From NCBI GenBank assembly GCA_016178785.1, contig JACOSO010000040.1, positions 32,022 to 96,021 on the forward strand: a stretch of DNA of 64,000 bases, given 5' to 3'. The notes beneath the pieces are model-generated. The model was not told the origin of the DNA. It did not search any database and worked only from the letters and a program-made list of their open reading frames with translations. The translations under genes were made by a program, and so were the position numbers. Shown here one piece after another: positions 9,401 to 17,162 of this stretch. Each line of letters opens with the position of its first letter. The first letter of the stretch is position 1. The stretch comes from Bacteroidota bacterium (GTDB taxonomy: Bacteria > Bacteroidota > Bacteroidia > Cytophagales > Cyclobacteriaceae).

Positions 9401-9711
9401 TCGGATTCCTTACCATTTTTAAGAGTTAATATCTCCTTCTCTCCAATGGCTAATGATCCATCGCTGACTACTGCAAACTTTTTGAAGATTCCTTTATTAG
9501 TAGTTGTAAACGTTTTTCCGTTAAACTGAATCAGCCCTTGATCAGTGGCTAACCAAACAAAGCCCGATGAATCTTGATAGATATCATTCAACTTACCGGG
9601 GGGCAGTCCATCTTTTTCAGTAAATAATGTAACATGGAATACTTGTCCGAAAACTGCGGACGCAGAAAGGATGATCGCAAAGAGGATATTACACTTCAGT
9701 TTGTTAGCCAT
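6433..9711 (-). CDS. Two-component propeller sensor histidine kinase
   Basis: The 1092-residue protein starts with ATG at 9711 and a signal peptide (ends AVFGQ). Reg_prop repeats fill about residues 25-640 (motifs DSSGFVWLATDQGLIQF, NDGMIWFSTDRSGVVRYDG, EDGTIWVGSREGFFI), and a Y_Y_Y domain follows (SIQYAYRLIGYNNDRWTNL). There is a membrane helix near 740, a long coiled coil and a DHp domain with the phospho-acceptor His at about 878 (TAHNLRGPVARLMG). The ATPase domain carries the N box (NVISNSVKYSDD), G1 (DNGIGF) and G2 (GKGLGLYL). It lacks a receiver domain and an AraC output, unlike hybrid regulators, so a separate response regulator is needed; none is adjacent. The periplasmic propeller normally senses a polysaccharide or other nutrient. 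Confidence 0.92.
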   Translation of the reverse strand: MANKLKCNILFAIILSASAVFGQVFHVTLFTEKDGLPPGKLNDIYQDSSGFVWLATDQGLIQFNGKTFTTTNKGIFKKFAVVSDGSLAIGEKEILTLKNGKESDSQFSAYLNTKGFEIKSIISIEPWNNGKALWLLCSNGLYQFENKTLIQFNLDDSHFHFEECILSSANGILQLVIPDGSIYQWHSASQKFVHFTVNKNFEGVEKLISYNDTLCFLLTKSKIFKLNNEHKISELMQKGLPPSIHITDVTKFNDRILISSADHGLWLGRESGQSFSFSKVMDGSEPHRMVDLPFKDIRKIVCDDANIWLICSKGLALLRERPFKRISSDVPLASFEQAAFLTNGQIYLESDDGLFECRKAEGENEYIGSHSAAGLNQIVQAVTAHDNRLWVAKADFTLFYFEDNKYSKLIDLRERGDNVFYMYPDRTKNVWVSQAQGTKPITGVLKITHDLVLIDYGETKGFQSRVLATKESPYGQLFCAGIGEKSYLYQYVSAKDRFINISAEMEFDYGENFEVHDLAIGTDSVIWLASTAGLLRYKNKTIEKIYFDELYENEVVAITVANDGMIWFSTDRSGVVRYDGHNNSYTLFDQKSGFASNFMTYRSIYSTEDGTIWVGSREGFFISYSGSVPWKKTGAPIIISVTADGQKQNGNTFSYKPNLTFDFVSLTFPVKSIQYAYRLIGYNNDRWTNLLAYDSLVLSNLKDGNYRLEIKARQVGGYQWSDPLIYNFSVNKVWYMQAGAIGAYRLLGSIAIGTGVIIYNKRLRAEKRELEQKVAERTKEILHKNKEITAQSEVILNKNEEILAQVEELKQLSDETASQRDNLLQQKELIEQQNILLEKAKAGLEQNVKERTTELSLSNYELMEQNLQLEQFAFMTAHNLRGPVARLMGLTSIFNSTELADPINKEIINKIQDSANDLDEVIRDIATILQVKKSVAESFSTIKAGLMIRKVLSALHPEIQKKKITVVNTVDHSLSIRGIQPYVYSVFYNVISNSVKYSDDRKWSSINISSLRTDDSVQIAFSDNGIGFDAESQREKLFKPFSRLNSKREGKGLGLYLVKIEMDSMNGGVGIQSQIDVGTTVTLTFQQDLGML

Positions 9712-9909
9712 TGTAATTGATCAAAAAACACGAGCTATTACAATCACTATAAAAGTTACATTCTTAAATTTAATTATTCTAAAAACGAAAAGAATATTTA
9801 CTCGACCATTATGCCGTATGCCTCAGGCTAAGTTGCACAACCGCAAATTTCACAATACTGAAACTGGTTGGTGGCTGCACCAAACCCTAATCAAAATCTG
9901 ATAGATCAT

Positions 9910-10836
9910 TTATTCTTGGTAGAAGCGAATCTCCTTTTCCAGCAGGCGGTTCATCTCTTTTATTACATGATCAAGCTCTGTTGATGAATCATACAACATA
10001 CTGAGAAGTTCTTTCTTTTGATCAACATTATCTTCACGTTTGATCAATAACAGCAGCCCGAGCATTCGGGCCAATGGCGCTCGCAATTCATGCGAGTTCA
10101 TGTGCGCATACTTCGTTAGTTGGCTGAGCTGATCATTGATTTTATCGGTGCGCTCCTTAACCATTTGCTCCAGGCTTTCATTCAATTCCTTTATGCCGTC
10201 ATTAGAGGCCTTGAGTTCTTCATTCAGGCTCTGAAGTTCATTATTAGCGGCTGTCAATTCGATTGTCCTACGCTCCACCATCTGCTCCAAATTTTTATTG
10301 CTGTGTTCCAGCGCCTTTCTGATTTCAAACTGCATCAAATAAAAACCCGTGACCAATGATGTCGCAATAATTTCAAAACCACTGGCAGGCAAGATTGACA
10401 TGTAAGATTCCACGAAGGTTTCATCGCCATTCGAGACCATTTGAAGCGCCATAACTACGAGCGGAAGAAGAAGAAACAAATAGTAGGCAATGGTTATGCA
10501 CATCGAAGTCACGCCAAAAAGGATATTCGGTAATATTTTTCTCTCAAGCTGTCTAAAGGCTACCCAAGCAACAAACAGAGGCAAGAGATGTACAATATAT
10601 ACTGCCCAATAAGGAACTTCCGAAGGTGAATTAATAAGCGTAAACAGGCTTAGCACAATTATAAAAAGTGGATTACGAAGATGAAATAAACAGATCAACA
10701 ACGGTATCTCTCTTAAATTGATATCGCCCACTCCGACCTCACTCAACACTCCAGACAGGACGCCAAATAAAATGGTGTAAGCAGCATCCTTTAAATATGG
10801 ATTATCAAGTGAGCGTTGGCTTGGTAAAGAAATCAT
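9910..10836 (-). CDS. Membrane protein with coiled coil and DHp (HisKA) domain but no ATPase domain
   Basis: The start is ATG 10836; a TTG at 10884 is also in frame. The 308-residue protein has about six membrane helices (residues 15-180), a long coiled coil (about 185-235, ERRTIELTAANNELQSLNEE), and ends with a histidine-kinase dimerisation helix pair, with the acceptor His at about 249 (NSHELRAPLARMLG). It stops 59 residues after this histidine, so the HATPase domain is absent. No ATPase fragment is visible in the next 200 bases. It may be a decoy, a phosphotransfer partner or a dimerisation partner of another kinase, such as the propeller kinase next to it, whose DHp motif is similar (HNLRGPVARLMG). 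A truncated relic is the alternative. Confidence 0.8.
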   Translation of the reverse strand: MISLPSQRSLDNPYLKDAAYTILFGVLSGVLSEVGVGDINLREIPLLICLFHLRNPLFIIVLSLFTLINSPSEVPYWAVYIVHLLPLFVAWVAFRQLERKILPNILFGVTSMCITIAYYLFLLLPLVVMALQMVSNGDETFVESYMSILPASGFEIIATSLVTGFYLMQFEIRKALEHSNKNLEQMVERRTIELTAANNELQSLNEELKASNDGIKELNESLEQMVKERTDKINDQLSQLTKYAHMNSHELRAPLARMLGLLLLIKREDNVDQKKELLSMLYDSSTELDHVIKEMNRLLEKEIRFYQE

Positions 10837-11086
10837 AATTATCCTAAGTCGACTTCGAAGATTGATAAGGGTTTTACTCACCAATAAGAAATTGCAAGGT
10901 ATTTACTTTTTCTCACCTAAAAAGGGTGGCTGCCTGATCATCATTCGCTGCAACCTGCTGTCTTTGCAGGCATTCTTCACCACAAAACTTTTAAAATAGA
11001 ATTTTGTTCATAACCCTTCTTTGGGTAAAACATCGGCCGAAAAATTTTATATGGCATCTTCAAGGAATCTGTCTGAGCGAGGGGAC

Positions 11087-11094
11087 TATATTTG
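11087..11094 (+). promoter_or_regulatory. -7 promoter element TATATTTG for the AlkD-like gene
   Basis: TATATTTG matches TAnnTTTG and lies 30 bases before the ATG at 11125. The rest of the 288-base region 10837-11124 holds a small hairpin (CCTGC and GCAGG around 10956-10972) and nothing else recognisable. Confidence 0.4.
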
Positions 11095-11124
11095 CTTTCA
11101 CGCTAAAAATAAGATTTAGATAGT

Positions 11125-11859
11125 ATGGCAATCATCAAAAAGACAATAAAGAGCGGTACAGTATTTGGCAAATTAGCAGCCAAGCAATTTCTTAAACAAC
11201 TGATGGCACTTCCCCCTGGCGAAGATAACGCCCGGTATTTCAGAGATGAAGACAAGAAGAATAAGATCCTGGGCGTGCGTATGCTCAATATTTTCAAGCT
11301 CGCTAAACAATTTGCCCAAATGGATCTTGACGAAATAGAGAAGTTGCTTGATAGCGAGTATTATGAAGCACGGATGGGTGCCGTCAGCATTATGGACTTT
11401 CAAGCGAGAGAGAAAAAAATTACAGCCGAAAAAAGGAAAGAGTTATTTGACCTATACATCAACAAGCATGATCGGATAAACAATTGGGATCTGATCGATC
11501 GGAGTGCGCCTTTTGTGGTGGGTGGCTACTTGTTTGACAAACCCAGAACGATTCTTTACAAACTCGCTAAATCAAAAAATGTTTGGGAGCGAAGGACGGC
11601 CATTGTCAGCACCTATTTCTTCATCCGCCAGAACGATCTTGACGACACTTTTAAAATTGCAGAGTTGCTGGTAGATGATAAACACGATTTGATCCATAAA
11701 GCCGTGGGCAGTTGGGTGCGTGAAGCAGGCAAACGCGACAAACTGAAACTACTGGGTTTCCTGGACAAATACGCTGGGGTGATGCCAAGGGTCACGTTGC
11801 GGTATGCTGTAGAAAAACTCAATCCGAAGCAAAAAGAGTTTTACATGAACCTAAGCTAG
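11125..11859 (+). CDS. AlkD-like DNA alkylation repair protein (HEAT repeats)
   Basis: The 244-residue protein fits the AlkC/AlkD family of HEAT-repeat DNA glycosylases, which remove bulky or charged alkylpurines without flipping the base. The visible signatures are the helix with LDSEYYEARMGAVSIMD, the NNWDLIDRSAPFVVGGY segment with its conserved Trp-Asp, VWERRTAIVSTYFFIR and the final RVTLRYAVEKL. The catalytic Asp and the two aromatic residues of AlkD can be placed in these segments, though not with certainty without alignment. It stands alone on the plus strand, away from the alkylation repair group at 38-40 kb. Confidence 0.85.
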   Translation: MAIIKKTIKSGTVFGKLAAKQFLKQLMALPPGEDNARYFRDEDKKNKILGVRMLNIFKLAKQFAQMDLDEIEKLLDSEYYEARMGAVSIMDFQAREKKITAEKRKELFDLYINKHDRINNWDLIDRSAPFVVGGYLFDKPRTILYKLAKSKNVWERRTAIVSTYFFIRQNDLDDTFKIAELLVDDKHDLIHKAVGSWVREAGKRDKLKLLGFLDKYAGVMPRVTLRYAVEKLNPKQKEFYMNLS

Positions 11860-11876
11860 CAGCATATTGATTAACC

Positions 11877-12803
11877 TTATTGCAGAGCGATGTAAGGTCT
11901 CATCTTTGAAAAGGTCCTCCCGTCAATAAGTGTAATTTTATTCAACTCATCTACTGAAGCAAACAATCCATGCTGCATTCGATAAGCCACAATTGCTTTC
12001 GCCAATTTGTATTTGATGTAAGGATGCGCGCCCAATTCTTTCTCTGTAGCGACATTGACATTAATTTGTCTTGGTTGAAAATCCTTTCCAATGAAAGATT
12101 TTGAAATTAATTCATTAACAACAGTAGAATCGAGTCCATAAACTTCCTTTAATTGCGAATCTGAGATATACCCCCCCAACTTTTCACGATAAACAATTAT
12201 TCGCTGAGAAAGTTTAGTACCAATACCATAGATTTTTATCAGTTGTGAACTGTCTGCTTTATTCAAATCAAATTTTGCAACAAATGTTCTTTCTTTTACA
12301 CCCACTTTTTGGATTGACTTTCTTTTCGAAATACTATCGGGAAGATTGATGAAGGGTCTTAATTTTTGATAGAATGATGAATCTATTTCATAAATTTTCA
12401 TCAGATCTCGCTTCACCAAAAACTTTCCACCCTTCGTTCGATAGTTTACAATTCGGCTGGCCAATGATTTATCAAATCCCAAATCCATGAACTCTTTTGT
12501 TGTGGATTGATTCGGATCAAATGAAAATAATTTGCGCGCTGACGTTCCCGATTCTTTTACAACACTGTCACGCTCCCACTTCCAGGTTGTCATGAGGCTA
12601 TCGAGCTGTTTTTTTTCTGCTGAATAGTCATGCGGCTGATGTACAAACCAATACTGATAAATCGGTTCAGAGAAAATCAGCACAAGCATCAGCGGAAGCA
12701 AAATAAGAAAGGCATTCGTCTCCGTTCGCGAAAACCCAAAGAAGCTTCTGATCCAGGATTTAAAGCGACTCACAGAATAAACATCTTGTTTTGATCGAGG
12801 CAT
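11877..12803 (-). CDS. Helix-hairpin-helix (ComEA-like) protein with N-terminal membrane helix
   Basis: The protein has one membrane helix (about residues 28-50, NAFLILLPLMLVLIF) followed by repeated HhH units of the ComEA type (DLGFDKSLASRIVNYRTKGG, IYGIGTKLSQRIIVYREKLG, KYKLAKAIVAYRMQHG). Such proteins usually bind DNA in the periplasm, as in transformation, though the function in Bacteroidota is not established. The ATG at 12803 overlaps the upstream GCS2 gene by 34 bases. A GTG at 12773 would give a four-base GTGA overlap with the GCS2 stop, typical of coupled genes, and still keeps the membrane helix; either start is possible. It is the last gene of the minus-strand cluster. Confidence 0.85.
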   Translation of the reverse strand: MPRSKQDVYSVSRFKSWIRSFFGFSRTETNAFLILLPLMLVLIFSEPIYQYWFVHQPHDYSAEKKQLDSLMTTWKWERDSVVKESGTSARKLFSFDPNQSTTKEFMDLGFDKSLASRIVNYRTKGGKFLVKRDLMKIYEIDSSFYQKLRPFINLPDSISKRKSIQKVGVKERTFVAKFDLNKADSSQLIKIYGIGTKLSQRIIVYREKLGGYISDSQLKEVYGLDSTVVNELISKSFIGKDFQPRQINVNVATEKELGAHPYIKYKLAKAIVAYRMQHGLFASVDELNKITLIDGRTFSKMRPYIALQ

Positions 12804-14011
12804 CCGCTCAACTGACGATATATTCTTTTAATATTCTGAGTGGAGCGATCTTTACCCAGTGCTTTTAGAATACGTTGCGAAAGCGAGCCTTGATTTAAAA
12901 TAATTTCGTACTCACTTTTTTCCCACGAAAACAACGATGGGTTTATCTCTTTCAATCGTTTTAAAATCGTTTTCCAGAGTTCCTGCATGGTCAAAGACCG
13001 GGTGACTCCAAAAATTTGGAGATAAGCCGGATCATAAACATAGGCCTCCTGCCCTTGTTCAACGGAGAGTTCGTAAATAGGCACCAGCGTTTCCGTCTTT
13101 ATTTTCATTTGGTCATCCAAGCTGATGAATTTTTCGCTCACCAAAGCTTTGAGCAATTCAACTGCCAAGGTGATGATGGCAAGGTCAGCCGATGGGCATT
13201 CTTGAATATCCATGATACGAATTTCAATTGAACCCCGATCGAATCGCGGGATCGCACCCCGAGAGTTCACCCAAATGGGATCGAGAATTTTGTTTTCATC
13301 AAATCGCTCGATGTCTTCTCGTATTTTTTCGTAAATCGTGTTGACATAGTTTCTTTTTGAAAAAACTGCTTCCGGAATCACTTTGCCAGTGATCGATGGG
13401 ATTTTAGCCTGATTGGTTTTATAAAAGTCGAGACGCTTATTTAGTTTATCCGTGACACGCTCATCAAGGATTGGTGAACTTGCACACAAAGCCGGGAGCA
13501 AGGGCAGAAGAATTCGAACGGCTGCGTGAAGTTTTGCAAACTCTTCATCGTCATAAAAAGGCAAATTCAAATGCGTGCTTTGCAGATTGCTCCAGCCATG
13601 ACCCCTGCTATTGAAAATTTTATCATACAGCGCATACACTTCATTGCTGTCGTGCGGCCAAAGTTTGGTTTCATTAAGCGGGTTCATGAACGGATGTACA
13701 GCCGTGGGCATGAGCATCGCGTTCCATTGATCAAGGATAGAATTAATTTTTCTTATGTTATCAGCAAACGCATTTTCGAGTGCGCTAAAATTCAACTCGG
13801 GATTGGTTGATTTTACTTCAATAACATGGAGCACCAGTTCATTGCTCCATGTCACTATTCCATTTTCAAAATCACTTCCATATTCGCCCAACTCATGCTT
13901 CAATAATTCATCCGCAATTGGCCTGACCCCCAGCGTGTTTTTATCAACGATCATATACTCAAGCTCAATGCCATAAGCCTGAAACAAATGGAGACGCGAT
14001 GGCTGACTCAT
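12770..14011 (-). CDS. GCS2-family carboxylate-amine ligase (YbdK-like)
   Basis: The 413-residue protein begins with the GCS2 signature YGIELEYMIVD (metal and nucleotide binding glutamates) and has HGWSNLQSTHLNLPF in the active-site strand, followed by a further RIMDIQE element. Family members join an amino group to a carboxylate with ATP, as glutamate-cysteine ligase does. This branch (COG2170) is not a proven glutathione enzyme in Bacteroidota. It overlaps the upstream ATP-grasp gene by four bases (ATGA), so the two are translated together. The pairing of a GCS2 protein with a RLAN/RimK-like ATP-grasp ligase and a papain-fold peptidase is a known genomic association predicted to make small peptides. 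Confidence 0.88.
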   Translation of the reverse strand: MSQPSRLHLFQAYGIELEYMIVDKNTLGVRPIADELLKHELGEYGSDFENGIVTWSNELVLHVIEVKSTNPELNFSALENAFADNIRKINSILDQWNAMLMPTAVHPFMNPLNETKLWPHDSNEVYALYDKIFNSRGHGWSNLQSTHLNLPFYDDEEFAKLHAAVRILLPLLPALCASSPILDERVTDKLNKRLDFYKTNQAKIPSITGKVIPEAVFSKRNYVNTIYEKIREDIERFDENKILDPIWVNSRGAIPRFDRGSIEIRIMDIQECPSADLAIITLAVELLKALVSEKFISLDDQMKIKTETLVPIYELSVEQGQEAYVYDPAYLQIFGVTRSLTMQELWKTILKRLKEINPSLFSWEKSEYEIILNQGSLSQRILKALGKDRSTQNIKRIYRQLSGCLDQNKMFIL

Positions 14012-15456
14012 TTTTCGGATTTGATTTTATCCAAAAATACTTCCATTATGATTTCGTACAATTTGTCTTTCAAAATTTTATCTTCGGTGCCCGCATCAAT
14101 GTTGGGGTTGTCGTTGATCTCAATCACATAAAATTTTCCGTCCACTTCTTTCATATCCACACCGTACAATCCATTTCCGATAAGCGAAGTTGCTTTCAGT
14201 GCAGTCTTGAGCAAGCCTGCAGGAGCCTGGTCAACGGGAATACTTTCCACTTCACCTTCACGCGATTTTTGTTTGTTGGCGCTCCAGTTCACAATCTGCC
14301 AATGCTTGGTGGCCATGAAATACTTGCAAACATAAATTACCTGGCTGTCAATTACCCCCACCCGCCAGTCGAAAGGCGTTGGAAGAAATTCTTGCGCCAC
14401 CAGCAAATCCGATTTCTCGAACATGGTTTGCCTCATCTTTTTGAATTCATCTTTCGAATGAATTTTATGAACGCCTCTTGAAAAAGCCCCATCCGGTTGT
14501 TTGAGGATAAATGGAAATGTCATTTTTGAAAAAATAGTGTCACAGTTTTCTTCAGATATCACAATCGATTTTGGTGTGAGGACTTTGTGAGAGTTCAACA
14601 ATTCATGCAAGTACACTTTGTTGGTGCATTTCAAGATTGAGTCTGGATCATCAATTACAGCAAGGCCAAGCGATTGTGCTTTTTTCGCAAATCGAAAAGT
14701 ATGGTGGTTTACATTTGTGGTTTCGCGAATAAAAAGCGCATCGTATTGAATGAGTTTGTCTATATCATTTTTGGTGATGAATTCAGCGTTGAAGCCGGCC
14801 TCCATTGCAGCTTTATAGAAACGTTTCAAAGCGCGCTCATCAGACGGAGGATTGGGATCTTCCGGGTTGGTTAGAATTGCAAGATCATATTTTTTCTTGT
14901 CTGGTTTGTAATCACGCTTGCGCAACAAATATTTTTCCAACGATGAAACGAGAAGTGATTTATCGACCTCAGGAACCTCATTTAAGTTGATAGGCCGAAT
15001 GCTTTGCAATACCCATTTTGTTTTTTTGGAAAACACCGCACGCAGTGATGGCGCCTGCACCATCTGAAAGAGTTGTTGCGCCAATTTGTTCAACTGCTCG
15101 GAAGAAGTAATCCCAAAATAAATATTGAACTCCACTCGATCATAAGGCTCATTCTTGAACGTATTTTGAATGAGCATATCAAAATCAAGAGAGTCTTCTC
15201 GAAGAATGGAAGGAAAACGCAAATCTTGAATCGTGGAAACTTCGGGGAGCGCTTTGTGGCCCCTCGCCTCCGCCAGCAACGAAACATAATAACCCTCGCT
15301 TTGATACTGATACGATTTGCAAAGATTGAGCACTTTCAAATTTTTAACAGCTTGATATTGCTCGCCAGAAATGTAGTTATCGGCTGATACAACTTCTGCA
15401 TCATCAATCTGAAAATTCCAGGTTTCTGGTTTTTCGACTATGATCAATTTAGGCAT
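14008..15456 (-). CDS. RimK-like ATP-grasp ligase with RLAN N-terminal domain
   Basis: The 482-residue protein has an N-terminal alpha/beta domain (about 1-170) that fits RLAN (RimK-like ATP-grasp N-terminal), then an ATP-grasp fold: the substrate/ATP entrance YDALFIRETTNVNHHT, the ATP-binding lysines in FPFILKQPDGAFSRGV, and the metal-binding end GVDMKEVDGKFYVIEINDNP. RimK relatives add amino acids to a C-terminal carboxylate through an acyl phosphate. RLAN proteins are reported to be nearly always encoded beside GCS2 ligases, exactly as here. The product is unknown; tagging of a protein or synthesis of a small peptide are both possible. Confidence 0.9.
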   Translation of the reverse strand: MPKLIIVEKPETWNFQIDDAEVVSADNYISGEQYQAVKNLKVLNLCKSYQYQSEGYYVSLLAEARGHKALPEVSTIQDLRFPSILREDSLDFDMLIQNTFKNEPYDRVEFNIYFGITSSEQLNKLAQQLFQMVQAPSLRAVFSKKTKWVLQSIRPINLNEVPEVDKSLLVSSLEKYLLRKRDYKPDKKKYDLAILTNPEDPNPPSDERALKRFYKAAMEAGFNAEFITKNDIDKLIQYDALFIRETTNVNHHTFRFAKKAQSLGLAVIDDPDSILKCTNKVYLHELLNSHKVLTPKSIVISEENCDTIFSKMTFPFILKQPDGAFSRGVHKIHSKDEFKKMRQTMFEKSDLLVAQEFLPTPFDWRVGVIDSQVIYVCKYFMATKHWQIVNWSANKQKSREGEVESIPVDQAPAGLLKTALKATSLIGNGLYGVDMKEVDGKFYVIEINDNPNIDAGTEDKILKDKLYEIIMEVFLDKIKSEK

Positions 15457-15496
15457 GAATTAATTTTCAATTATTGGTTAATTGTTTCATTGAAAA

Positions 15497-16210
15497 TTAT
15501 TTCGGTTCGATGACCAGAAGGTTTGCATCGTATGTTACTATACCAAGCATGATACTGTTGATTAGGCGATCGAAAGTTACACTATAATATTGGCTCTTCA
15601 GTGGATTGGGATTCATTGGGTCGGCCAGATAAACCATATTGCTTGAATCGTCATAACCATTGATGATCACAAAGTGGCCCACAGGTTCGCCACGAATGCT
15701 ATCGAATTTATTGTTAGTCGGAATTTCGCGTTGAGTGCCATACAAATAAGTTGCGCTCAATCCCGTAAGGATTGGCACCGATTGTTTCAAATATTTTTTG
15801 ATTAGCTTCTCGTCTAATTCTGTGAGAAGGATTTTTCCGCCTCCCTCTAAAAATTTGATGTATGCCTTCGATGCTACTTGCAATCTTTTGCTCTTGAATT
15901 TATAGCGCATCTGTTTTTTTAGGTTAGTCACCATTTTGTTTGACGAAAGTGAAAACCAGCTGGGGTCAAAAACATTTAGGTTGTAAGTATAGATGTGCGC
16001 ATTATATCCCCGTTGCAACGCGTGATTGCCAAGCATAACTGCCAGTGTTCCGCCAGACTTCAAACTCTTCACCTCGCTTATCACCTGTTTCAATCCTATC
16101 TCATCGTTGTAATGCTGGTACAAAGCATGAAGGCATGTTGGCCCGCAGGTAATGTCATCTGGCTGGGCCTTGATGTCGAAGTTTAAAAAAAGCGCGTGGC
16201 GGTCTGACAT
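15497..16210 (-). CDS. C39-like papain-fold peptidase
   Basis: The start is ATG 16210; an in-frame TTG at 16222 overlaps the upstream gene. The 237-residue protein shows all expected catalytic features of a C39-like cysteine peptidase: an oxyanion Gln and the catalytic Cys in QPDDITCGPTCLHALYQHY, the His in GHFVIINGYD, and an Asp in LADPMNPNP. No signal peptide or ABC transporter domain is attached, so it should act in the cytoplasm. Within a cluster of two peptide-bond ligases it could trim or release the product, or act as a transpeptidase. This role is inferred from context. Confidence 0.85.
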   Translation of the reverse strand: MSDRHALFLNFDIKAQPDDITCGPTCLHALYQHYNDEIGLKQVISEVKSLKSGGTLAVMLGNHALQRGYNAHIYTYNLNVFDPSWFSLSSNKMVTNLKKQMRYKFKSKRLQVASKAYIKFLEGGGKILLTELDEKLIKKYLKQSVPILTGLSATYLYGTQREIPTNNKFDSIRGEPVGHFVIINGYDDSSNMVYLADPMNPNPLKSQYYSVTFDRLINSIMLGIVTYDANLLVIEPK

Positions 16211-16218
16211 GAAGATTA

Positions 16219-17001
16219 TCAAAGTAATTTAGAAATAATCAGATCAAAAACCTCAAAGAGGATCAGCGCGATAATGATCCATTCAAGGGTAGCGCTTTCG
16301 CGCTGATTAGAAATTTCTCGAAACACCTTCAGATTATCTTCAATGATGTGCAACGTGTATTCTATCTCACTGAAACGAATGCGCAAATCAAAATGCTTCA
16401 TCAAACCGATATGAAGTTTATCTAAATATTCATCATCCCAAACAAGATCTGGCGCATCGAAAATGTAAATATTTTCAGCGATGTCGTTTTGAGTATTCAA
16501 CGCTTTACCGATGAACTTCATCATATTTCTACGGCCGAGACTGAGCTTCCCTGTTATTTCTAAATCTCTTGTGAAGCTTCTGATTTCGGTCAGTAAGTTT
16601 TCAGAAACCTGATGATAAAAATCCAGAGCGACCGATTGCGCGAGATTCAACATGACGATACGAATCACTTTATCATCAAGCCTGCCAACAACGAGTCGAT
16701 CAAAATCAAACTCCACCTCCCCGTCTTTCTCAGTGATTTCGTGATCATCGCGAAGCCATTTTGAATTTGGGTTCTTCTGATACGGCAAAATCGCTTGCAC
16801 TGCGGCTTTAATCTCTTCTTCTGTATAGCCAGAGAAAACAAGAACACCATAATTAAAATAATACTGCAATCGATCGTTTCCGAAGGAATACAGCAACTCA
16901 AAAGAGGAATCGGCCACTGGCTTCAAATCCAAAAATGCCTTGATCCCCTTCAAGTCGAGTTGGTTGGCCACTAAGAGTGCAGATAGCTTTAGGGTTTTCA
17001 T
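16219..17001 (-). CDS. RMD1/DUF155-family protein with C-terminal membrane helix
   Basis: The 260-residue protein fits the RMD1 family (DUF155). It has the N-terminal alpha/beta part with LLYSFGNDRLQYYFNYGVLV and FSGYTEEE, then the conserved central helices (MLNLAQSVALDFYHQVSENL) and the LGRRNMMKFIGKALN segment. A C-terminal hydrophobic helix (LEWIIIALILFEVFDLIISKLL in part) probably anchors it in the membrane. The biochemical function of the family is unknown; the yeast and mitochondrial members affect sporulation and mitochondrial translation. It is the first gene of the minus-strand cluster, and its TGA overlaps the TTG alternative start of the peptidase gene. Confidence 0.82.
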   Translation of the reverse strand: MKTLKLSALLVANQLDLKGIKAFLDLKPVADSSFELLYSFGNDRLQYYFNYGVLVFSGYTEEEIKAAVQAILPYQKNPNSKWLRDDHEITEKDGEVEFDFDRLVVGRLDDKVIRIVMLNLAQSVALDFYHQVSENLLTEIRSFTRDLEITGKLSLGRRNMMKFIGKALNTQNDIAENIYIFDAPDLVWDDEYLDKLHIGLMKHFDLRIRFSEIEYTLHIIEDNLKVFREISNQRESATLEWIIIALILFEVFDLIISKLL

Positions 17002-17017
17002 TTACCGCTTATCCTTG

Positions 17018-17034
17018 CCTACCGCAGGCAGACC
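17018..17034. repeat. Short hairpin with GCAGGC core (TGCCT-ACCGC-AGGCA)
   Basis: TGCCT and AGGCA pair around ACCGC just upstream of the RMD1 gene. The GCAGGC core is shared with the insert in the broken tRNA-Leu copy (44019-44048) and with the GIY-YIG tail (about 47820), suggesting a dispersed family of palindromic elements. Confidence 0.4.
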
Positions 17035-17162
17035 AAATTTAAAATTAAAATCATGCATTGTAAATTTTAGTGTCGGTGAAAGTGCGGATATTCGCAGCTT
17101 AGTCTATAGTCAATAATACACAATCAATAGTAATTTATCTGAATTTAAAATCGACAGTGAAC

